A DNA stretch of 43,084 nt from an uncultured SAR86 cluster bacterium (GTDB lineage Bacteria; Pseudomonadota; Gammaproteobacteria; Magnimaribacterales; D2472). A program made the translations under genes and the position numbers. The DNA is taken from assembly GCA_902514105.1 (NCBI GenBank), contig CABXPU010000009.1, forward strand, positions 1-43,084, read 5' to 3'. The notes under the pieces were generated by a model. That model had not been told where the DNA came from. It did not search any database and saw only the letters and a program-made list of their open reading frames with translations. Positions 41,745 to 43,084 of the stretch are shown here, piece after piece (positions within the stretch are counted from its first letter, which is position 1; each line of letters opens with the position of its first letter).

Positions 41745-41965
41745 TTTAGTTGTTCCCAGGGAGGAGTATTTCCTAACTGGCCAGTATAAAGACCATATAT
41801 AACGAGGATTATTAATAAAATACCAAGACTAACCCTTGTACCCAAACCATAAACCGTTCTTTTGCTTTGAGTTGAGCCCTGATCTTTAAATAAAAAGAAA
41901 AGGCTGGTAACCAAACTTAATAAGATTAGAGCGATTACAATAAATATTACAGCTTTTAAGAACAT
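41741..41965 (-). CDS. twin transmembrane protein, DUF2909 family
   Basis: A small membrane protein of 74 residues starting MFLKAVIFIVIALILLSL, with two membrane helices (about 4-24 and 47-63) joined by a polar loop with FLFKDQG and RTVYGLGTRVS, the family pattern. The function is unknown, but the gene is regularly found convergent with coxC and divergent from SURF1. The open frame extends much further, yet family length and composition favour ATG 41965 (ATG 41986 is the alternative). The rest of the long frame is the complement of SURF1. Confidence 0.8.
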   Translation of the reverse strand: MFLKAVIFIVIALILLSLVTSLFFLFKDQGSTQSKRTVYGLGTRVSLGILLIILVIYGLYTGQLGNTPPWEQLN

Positions 41966-42002
41966 GTTGTGAATATTGTAAAACATAGTATTTTTTTTAG
42001 AT

Positions 42003-42701
42003 ATGACAAATAAAAAATCTTTTAATCCCGGAAGGAATATTTCAATATTTTTTATATTTTTTTCGTTATTATTTTTTTTATTGGGTTTATGGCAGATAGA
42101 AAGGGGCCAAAACAAGCAAGAGGTATTAGACTTATTTGCTGAAGGAATTAAAGCAGAACCATCAACATTAAGTTCGCAATCACAAAAGTGGCAAAGGGTA
42201 AATGCAAGAGGCACACTTGATGGAACTAGGCAAATTTATATTGATAATGTTGTGCACAAAGGCAGGGTTGGATTTAAAGTTCTGACGCCCCTAAAAATAG
42301 ATGGTGAGGATAGGCCCATCCTCGTTGATAGGGGGTGGATTGAGAAGAATGCAAATATTAGCGTTTTACCAGATATTTCCTTGTTTCAAAAGAAAATAGA
42401 AGTTAGCGGTCTATTAGTTAAGCCAGAGTTAGGGTTTGTTCTTTCAGATAATCTAATCACTGCATTATGGCCAAAAATAAGCCAGACACAATCATTAGAT
42501 TACATAGCTAAAGAGTACAAAGAAGAGATATACCCTTTTATTTTAGTAGCTGAGCCAACCTATGATGACGCTTTAATCTATATGGATGTTATTCCAACAA
42601 ACATGCCTGCAGCAAAGCATTATGGATATGCGCTTCAGTGGTTTAGTATGTTTATTGTTTTATGTGGCATGTACCTATATGTTGGATTTAAAAGAAGGTA
42701 A
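42003..42701 (+). CDS. SURF1-family cytochrome oxidase assembly protein
   Basis: Helps insert haem a into subunit I. Its 232 residues have two membrane helices at the ends (about 11-31 and 210-228) and a periplasmic domain between. Family motifs are LGLWQIERGQNK near the start, VLVDRGWIEK-type ILVDRGWIEKN in the middle and KHYGYALQWFSMF before the last helix. It is divergent from DUF2909 and followed two bases later by another oxidase-associated gene. Confidence 0.95.
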   Translation: MTNKKSFNPGRNISIFFIFFSLLFFLLGLWQIERGQNKQEVLDLFAEGIKAEPSTLSSQSQKWQRVNARGTLDGTRQIYIDNVVHKGRVGFKVLTPLKIDGEDRPILVDRGWIEKNANISVLPDISLFQKKIEVSGLLVKPELGFVLSDNLITALWPKISQTQSLDYIAKEYKEEIYPFILVAEPTYDDALIYMDVIPTNMPAAKHYGYALQWFSMFIVLCGMYLYVGFKRR

Positions 42702-42703
42702 TT

Positions 42704-43084
42704 ATGAGAAATAAAATAGCATTAGCTTTTATACTATTAACACCCATATTGGTTGTTGTATTTTCATCTCTTTATTTTGTCATGGGATACTCTCCAGAAG
42801 GAACAAAGAATGAGGGAGTATTCTTTAAAGAATATTTCAACGTATCTGAGCTTGAAGTCTATCAAGACGACAAGCTAATATCATTTGATGATGGCAAGTG
42901 GATTCTTGGTATTTATATAACAGATACGACAAAGGCAAATAAATCTTTATATCTGATGAGACAATTAAATATTGCGCTTAATAGAGATATTTTTAAAATT
43001 AAAAGAGCAATTTTTTTTAATGATACAACCATAGATGCTGCACTATCAGAGATTATTAATGAATACCCCAGAATAGAAGTATAT
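42704..43084 (+). CDS. 5' part of a cox-cluster transmembrane protein (runs off right edge)
   Basis: 127 codons from ATG 42704, open at the window end. It has an N-terminal membrane helix (about residues 5-25) followed by a soluble, probably periplasmic part containing DDGKWILGIYITDTT and DIFKIKRAIFF. In gammaproteobacteria a poorly characterised cytochrome oxidase-associated membrane protein occupies this place between SURF1 and ctaA (COX15), which supports the call. Its biochemical role is not known. Confidence 0.75.
   Translation, partial: MRNKIALAFILLTPILVVVFSSLYFVMGYSPEGTKNEGVFFKEYFNVSELEVYQDDKLISFDDGKWILGIYITDTTKANKSLYLMRQLNIALNRDIFKIKRAIFFNDTTIDAALSEIINEYPRIEVY

Noticed and set aside
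41966-42214. N-terminal extension of the DUF2909 frame
   Set aside because: It lies over the divergent SURF1 gene, is Cys/Asn-rich and not membrane-like, and the family is only about 70 residues long.

Overview
This AT-rich chromosomal segment carries the replication-origin neighbourhood of a gammaproteobacterium. The order glmS-glmU-atpCDGAHFEBI-parB-parA-rsmG-mnmG-mnmE-yidC-rnpA-rpmH // dnaA-dnaN-recF-gyrB is the classical origin arrangement. Low GC, short intergenic gaps, many TTG/GTG starts, a compact GyrB and a one-chain GlyRS suggest a small-genome marine lineage such as SAR86. That placement is an inference, since no rRNA or marker search was possible.

Layout. (1) 1-3584 is an accessory zone directly downstream of glmS. 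It consists of at least two small cassettes, and the start of a third, separated by direct repeats of the last ~20 bp of glmS. The glmS-proximal cassette holds a truncated HTH-like ORF, a PUA-like/HNH nuclease and a secreted protein. The next cassette is clearly richer in GC and holds two overlapping sulfotransferase genes. No transposase or integrase is visible in the window. (2) 3585-13512 on the minus strand is the amino-sugar pair glmS/glmU behind a complete F1Fo ATP synthase operon, with a good sigma70-type promoter upstream of atpI. (3) 13594-21147 on the minus strand holds parB, parA, rsmG, mnmG, mnmE, yidC, rnpA and rpmH. (4) 21148-21328 is the divergent rpmH/dnaA gap and the favoured oriC. 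It has one perfect DnaA box, a degenerate box, AT-rich DNA and a 7-bp hairpin just before the dnaA ribosome-binding site. (5) 21329-26728 on the plus strand is dnaA-dnaN-recF-gyrB. A near-perfect Pseudomonas-type parS palindrome is embedded in the 3' end of recF, matching the parAB genes across the origin. (6) 26725-37133 is housekeeping in mixed orientation: plsC, one-chain glycyl-tRNA synthetase, an LpxL-type acyltransferase, trkH-trkA, def-fmt, purE-tsaC-hemF-aroE-yheV. (7) 37134-37511 is a 378-bp regulatory gap with an FNR-type site. It precedes the cytochrome c oxidase cluster coxB(-cyt c)-coxA-ctaG-coxC, a convergent DUF2909 gene, SURF1 and the start of a further oxidase-associated membrane protein that runs off the right edge.

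The genes combine chromosome replication and segregation (DnaA, DnaN, RecF, GyrB, ParAB-parS), ribosome and tRNA maturation (RpmH, RnpA, MnmE/G, RsmG, TsaC, Fmt/Def, GlyRS), energy conservation (ATP synthase, caa3-like oxidase, haem synthesis by HemF) and envelope building (GlmS/GlmU, YidC, PlsC, LpxL-like). The most unusual part is the array of non-autonomous cassettes anchored on the 3' end of glmS. All its genes point the same way as glmS, so read-through from the ATP synthase/glmUS operon could express them.
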